NCBI GenBank assembly: GCA_018613035.1
Contig: JAGGRA010000048.1
Coordinates: 43,576-107,575 of the forward strand
Direction: 5' to 3'
Source of the DNA: Pseudomonas sp. ISL-84
Lineage (GTDB): Bacteria > Bacillota > Bacilli > Bacillales > Cytobacillaceae
DNA: 64,000 nt
This document shows positions 60,051 to 64,000 of the stretch, piece after piece (positions within the stretch are counted from its first letter, which is position 1; every line of letters begins with the position of its first letter). Under the pieces are notes generated by a model, which saw only the letters and a list, made by a program, of their open reading frames with translations, made no database searches and was not told the DNA's origin. The position numbers were made by a program, and so were the translations under genes.

Positions 60051-61808
60051 TTGTTTTCAATTTTAGGGAAATTAAGCTGGTTTTTTAAAGAAAACTGGAA
60101 AAGGTATACAATAGCAATCACCCTGTTAATCATTGTCGGCATCCTGGATGTGATGCCGCCGAGGCTTGTAGGAATGGCGATTGACGATATTCATCTCGGT
60201 GCATTGGACAGTGCAAAAATTATGGAATATCTGGGTTTATTGGCATTAATCACTGTAGTGTCCTATGCCATTACGTATATTTGGATGTATCAGCTCTTTG
60301 GCGGGGCATTTCTGGTAGAAAGAAAGCTGCGGACACAGTTTATGGGCCATTTGCTGAAAATGACTCCAACATTTTTTGAGAAGAACCGTACAGGTGACTT
60401 AATGGCCAGGGCGACAAATGATTTAAAAGCCATTTCGGTCACAGCCGGATTTGGGATACTAACCCTTGTGGATTCTAGTGTCTTTATGCTGACGATTCTG
60501 TTTACTATGGGGTTTTTAGTGAGCTGGAAATTAACTTTTGCAGCCATTTTGCCTCTGCCTATTATGGCTTATTTGATAAAGGTATACGGCAAGAAGATCC
60601 ATACCCGATTTATGAGTGCCCAGGATGCATTTGGAGAGCTGAATGACCGGGTCCTTGAATCGGTTTCGGGCGTAAGGGTTGTGCGCGCTTATGTACAGGA
60701 AAGAGCCGATCAGCAGCGCTTCCATAATCTTACCGAGGATGTTTATAAGAAAAATATTCAAGTGGCCAAAATTGACTCTCTGTTTGAGCCAACCATCAAA
60801 GTCATTGTCGGTCTAAGCTATCTTATTGGGCTTGGATACGGGGCTTATCTTGTTTTCCATCAATCCATTACATTGGGCCAGCTAGTTTCTTTCAATGTGT
60901 ATTTAGGGATGCTGATTTGGCCGATGTTTGCAATCGGAGAATTAATCAATGTTATGCAAAGAGGAAACGCCTCACTCGATCGGGTACAGGAAACTTTATC
61001 TGCAAAACAGGATATAAAAAATCCGGAAACACCTTCTTTTGTTGAAACACCTGATAGTGTTTCTTTTGCGGATGTACACTTCCAATATCCTTCATCCAAA
61101 GCAGCAAACCTGAAAGGGATACAATTGCATATTGAGCGCGGGGAAACGCTGGGGATTGTCGGAAAAACAGGCAGCGGGAAAACCACTTTTATTAAACAGC
61201 TGCTGAGAGAGTATCCGGCGGGAACCGGTACACTTGCAATTGCTAATGTACCGATTGAAGAACAGGAGCTTGAGAGAACAAGGGGCTGGATCGGTTATGT
61301 CCCCCAGGATCACGTTCTATTTTCAAGAACCGTACGTGAAAACATTCTTTTGGGTAAAAAGGATGCGACTGAAGAAGATATGCAAAAGGCCATTGATTTG
61401 GCGGCATTCCGCAAAGATCTGGAGATGCTTCCAGAAGGGCTTGAAACGCTTGTTGGCGAAAAAGGGGTTGCTTTATCAGGAGGTCAAAAACAGAGGATTT
61501 CCATCGCTCGTGCACTTGTAAAAGATCCGGAAATACTCATACTGGATGATTCGCTGTCAGCAGTTGATGCAAAAACAGAGAAAAGTATTATCGATAATAT
61601 TCGATCTGAACGAAAGAATAGAACAACGATTATCACAACCCACCGGATGTCGGCTGTCCAGCATGCCGATCATATTATCGTCCTCGATGAAGGTGTAATT
61701 GTTGAAGAAGGTTCACATGAGGAATTGATGGCCGGGAATGGCTGGTACAAGGAACAGTTTGAAAGGCAGCAGACCCAGGCTGCTGCTGAAGAGGAGGTGC
61801 TTTCATGA
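60051..61808 (+). CDS. bmrC: Multidrug ABC exporter subunit BmrC
   Basis: A 585-aa half-transporter, the same length as B. subtilis BmrC (YheI): six membrane helices (about 1-310) and an ABC domain with Walker A GKTGSGKTT, signature LSGGQKQR and Walker B ILILDD. Asp replaces the catalytic Glu after Walker B, so this subunit carries the degenerate site of the heterodimer. TTG 60051 follows AAAGGGGAGAGAACT. Four bases overlap bmrD. Leader attenuation upstream suggests induction by ribosome-targeting drugs. Confidence 0.93.
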   Translation: MFSILGKLSWFFKENWKRYTIAITLLIIVGILDVMPPRLVGMAIDDIHLGALDSAKIMEYLGLLALITVVSYAITYIWMYQLFGGAFLVERKLRTQFMGHLLKMTPTFFEKNRTGDLMARATNDLKAISVTAGFGILTLVDSSVFMLTILFTMGFLVSWKLTFAAILPLPIMAYLIKVYGKKIHTRFMSAQDAFGELNDRVLESVSGVRVVRAYVQERADQQRFHNLTEDVYKKNIQVAKIDSLFEPTIKVIVGLSYLIGLGYGAYLVFHQSITLGQLVSFNVYLGMLIWPMFAIGELINVMQRGNASLDRVQETLSAKQDIKNPETPSFVETPDSVSFADVHFQYPSSKAANLKGIQLHIERGETLGIVGKTGSGKTTFIKQLLREYPAGTGTLAIANVPIEEQELERTRGWIGYVPQDHVLFSRTVRENILLGKKDATEEDMQKAIDLAAFRKDLEMLPEGLETLVGEKGVALSGGQKQRISIARALVKDPEILILDDSLSAVDAKTEKSIIDNIRSERKNRTTIITTHRMSAVQHADHIIVLDEGVIVEEGSHEELMAGNGWYKEQFERQQTQAAAEEEVLS

Positions 61809-63817
61809 CAACGGGGAAGCGATTATTCCGCTATGCACTTCATTATAAAAAAATAATTATTGCTGCGTTACTGATGCTAACGGTAGCTGTCGCTGCGGAT
61901 CTCGCAGGGCCATTTATCGCGAAGAAAATGATTGATGATCATATCCTTGGCATTGAATCTGTCTGGTACCAGACACAGGGGGATAAAGAGGCAGTACCGT
62001 ATGATGGCCACTTTTATAAAAAAGAACAAAATATCTCCAAAGGAGAGAAAACAATCGATCAGGCCCGCATTTTTCAGGTGGGCAGCCAATTTATTTTTGT
62101 AAATGAAGAAATTACTTTTGATGGGAGCAGAACCTTTAAAGATGGCACACTGGTAATAGAAAAGGGCGGGCAAACGGAAGCTTATAAAGGGAAGGTACTG
62201 ACCAGTGACGAATTAATGCAATTTTACAGGCCGGAGATTCCGAAGATTTTTAAGCTGCTGGCCTTTTACTTTGGTATGCTGGTTATCGCTGCATTCTTTC
62301 AGTATGGACAGCGCTTTTATCTCCAGAAGTCGGCAAACAGGATTATTCAAAAAATGCGGAAGGATGTATTTGAACAGATCCAAAGGCTTCCAATCGGTTA
62401 TTTTGATAATTTGCCGGCCGGCAAGGTGGTGGCCAGAATTACCAACGATACGGAAGCAATTCGCGAATTATACGTAACCGTATTGGCTACCTTCTTTACA
62501 AGCGCTATTTATATTTCTGGTATTTATATCGCTTTATTTATTCTGAATGCCAAGCTTGCGGCAATCTGTTTAATCCTGCTGCCGATTCTTTACGTATGGA
62601 CGGTAGTGTACCGTAAATATGCATCCAAATACAATCACGTTATCCGATCCAGGGTGAGTGATATTAACGGAATGATTAACGAATCGATTCAGGGAATGAA
62701 CATCATCCAGGCATTCAGCCGGGAAAAAGAGACACAAAAGGATTTTGAAAAGCTGAATACAGAGCATTTTACGTATCAAAATAAACTTCTAAGCTTGAAT
62801 TCGCTGACCTCTCATAATTTAACCGCAGTGTTAAGGAATATAGTATTCGTAGCATTTATCTGGTACTTTGGGGGAGAATCCTTAAATGCATCATCAGTCA
62901 TTTCACTTGGAATGCTATACGCTTTTGTCGACTATATTAACCGTCTATTCCAGCCGGTACAGGGTATTGTGAATCAGTTAGCCAATTTGGAACAGGCGCT
63001 TGTAGCAGGAGATAGGGTATTTCGTCTGCTTGATGACGAAGGTATTGATGTAAGCGATAAGCAAATTCCGCGCTATAAAGGTAATGTTATATTCGACCAT
63101 GTGCATTTCGGCTATAAAGAGAATGAATATGTTTTGAAGGATATCAACTTTGAAGCAAAGCACGGGGAAACAGTGGCGCTGGTCGGCCATACCGGTTCAG
63201 GAAAAAGCTCTATTATGAATTTGCTGTTCCGTTTTTATGATCCCCAGGAAGGAAGAATCATGATTGACGGCATAGATATTAAGGAAGTTCCAAGGCAGGA
63301 GCTTCGCAAGCATATGGGGATCGTCCTGCAGGATCCGTTCCTGTTTACCGGGACCATCGCTTCAAACGTAAGCCTGGATGATCCCAATATCTCGCGTGAG
63401 ACCGTCGAAAAGGCTCTTAAGGATGTAGGGGCAGATAAAATTTTTAAGCATCTTGAGAAAGGCTTTGACGAACCAGTTATTGAAAAAGGCAGCACACTAT
63501 CCAGCGGGCAAAGGCAGCTCATTTCCTTTGCGCGGGCACTGGCTTTTGACCCTGCCATTTTGATACTGGATGAAGCAACCTCCAGCATTGATACAGAGAC
63601 GGAAATGGTCATACAGGAAGCAATGAATGTGCTGAAAAAGGGAAGAACGACCTTTATCATCGCCCACCGTCTGTCAACAATCCGCAACGCTGATCAAATC
63701 CTTGTTCTCGACCGGGGAAAAATCGTTGAAAAAGGAAACCACGATGAATTAATGAGGCAGAACGGAAAGTATTATCAAATGTATCAGCTCCAGCAGGGAT
63801 CGACACTAGCTGGGTAA
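61805..63817 (+). CDS. bmrD: Multidrug ABC exporter subunit BmrD
   Basis: A 670-aa half-transporter, close to B. subtilis BmrD (YheH, 673 aa). An extra extracytoplasmic segment of about 100 residues lies between helices 1 and 2 (about 45-140), typical of BmrD. ABC domain: GHTGSGKSS, the variant signature LSSGQRQL, Walker B ILILDE with the catalytic Glu. It pairs with BmrC as a heterodimeric drug exporter. ATG 61805 overlaps the bmrC stop; GAGGAGGTGC precedes it. Confidence 0.93.
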   Translation: MTTGKRLFRYALHYKKIIIAALLMLTVAVAADLAGPFIAKKMIDDHILGIESVWYQTQGDKEAVPYDGHFYKKEQNISKGEKTIDQARIFQVGSQFIFVNEEITFDGSRTFKDGTLVIEKGGQTEAYKGKVLTSDELMQFYRPEIPKIFKLLAFYFGMLVIAAFFQYGQRFYLQKSANRIIQKMRKDVFEQIQRLPIGYFDNLPAGKVVARITNDTEAIRELYVTVLATFFTSAIYISGIYIALFILNAKLAAICLILLPILYVWTVVYRKYASKYNHVIRSRVSDINGMINESIQGMNIIQAFSREKETQKDFEKLNTEHFTYQNKLLSLNSLTSHNLTAVLRNIVFVAFIWYFGGESLNASSVISLGMLYAFVDYINRLFQPVQGIVNQLANLEQALVAGDRVFRLLDDEGIDVSDKQIPRYKGNVIFDHVHFGYKENEYVLKDINFEAKHGETVALVGHTGSGKSSIMNLLFRFYDPQEGRIMIDGIDIKEVPRQELRKHMGIVLQDPFLFTGTIASNVSLDDPNISRETVEKALKDVGADKIFKHLEKGFDEPVIEKGSTLSSGQRQLISFARALAFDPAILILDEATSSIDTETEMVIQEAMNVLKKGRTTFIIAHRLSTIRNADQILVLDRGKIVEKGNHDELMRQNGKYYQMYQLQQGSTLAG

Positions 63818-63821
63818 AGGG

Positions 63822-63849
63822 GAAAGCGCCGAATGGCGCTTTCTTTTTA
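63822..63849 (+). terminator. Terminator of the bmr operon
   Basis: GAAAGCGCC (63822-63830) pairs with GGCGCTTTC (63835-63843), then TTTTTAT. The remaining 150 nt of the window show no gene. Confidence 0.88.
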
Positions 63850-64000
63850 TGTTTGTCTGCTGGAAATGGATTATCGGTCAGGGGATGTTCAACAAAACCT
63901 GGTTTATAAAAACAAAATTGACCTTTATCCTGTATAAATAATGAACAATAACTAAAAGTTGAAGAGTCAAACCAATGCTGAAGATAAAGTCCATATAATT

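Overview
The window is chromosomal DNA from a low-GC, spore-forming member of the Bacillaceae. Gene order over 0-11 kb follows the Bacillus subtilis yhcU...spoVR block: yhcU, bdbC, yhcX, pgcA, yhcY-yhcZ, azr, yhdB, yhdC, spoVR. Other Bacillus landmarks are sigY-yxlC-yxlD-yxlE, pbpF, a guanine riboswitch before pbuG, and bmrC-bmrD. Gene content and the intergenic repeats suggest a Cytobacillus/Bacillus firmus-type relative, but the species cannot be fixed from the sequence alone.

Layout. 0-12.4 kb is housekeeping: thiol oxidation, nitrilase, sugar phosphomutase, a two-component pair, azoreductase, SpoVR and an RsbR-like STAS protein. 12.4-18.8 kb is an arsenic island. One arm (minus strand) has an ArsR, a 52-aa Cys-tailed peptide and an ArsP/YraQ-like permease. 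The opposite arm is arsR-arsB-arsC-arsD-arsA followed by a HesB/IscA-like gene whose active-site codon is TGA with a SECIS-like hairpin 18 nt downstream, a selenoprotein candidate. 19.1-25.7 kb is a CstR-controlled reactive-sulfur regulon: membrane and soluble rhodaneses, two persulfide dioxygenase-rhodanese proteins, DsrE, TusA, a TusA-rhodanese fusion and a TauE exporter, with six candidate CstR operators. 28.2-28.8 kb holds two more Cys-rich peptides under the same ATCAA-N6-TTGAT operator as the first ArsR arm; one is a paralogue of the 52-aa peptide.

30-44.5 kb carries the pbuG riboswitch unit, a CzrA/CzcD zinc pair, an OmpR-type two-component system, two CNNM/CorC proteins flanking a MerR gene, a dicarboxylate/amino-acid symporter and an orphan sensor kinase. 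44.7-48.3 kb is a Fur-boxed feoAB locus and an XRE-controlled membrane protein. 48.3-57.5 kb has UspA, PbpF, a methyltransferase, an HPr-like protein without the active histidine, an isoaspartyl dipeptidase, an MFS exporter and a shortened sigY operon. 59.3-63.8 kb is the BmrCD heterodimeric multidrug exporter, preceded by a small leader ORF whose mRNA can fold into mutually exclusive terminator and antiterminator structures.

Two features run through the window. A dispersed MITE-like palindromic repeat with GGCTCTGTTAAA/TTTAACAGAGCC ends occurs as one intact copy and about seven decayed ones. Several otherwise well-formed genes (merR, feoB, an XRE-linked membrane protein, a small gene before bmrC) are each out of frame by one base, mostly in homopolymers, which points to consensus undercalls more than to real pseudogenes. 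No tRNA, rRNA, CRISPR array, prophage or transposase gene was seen.
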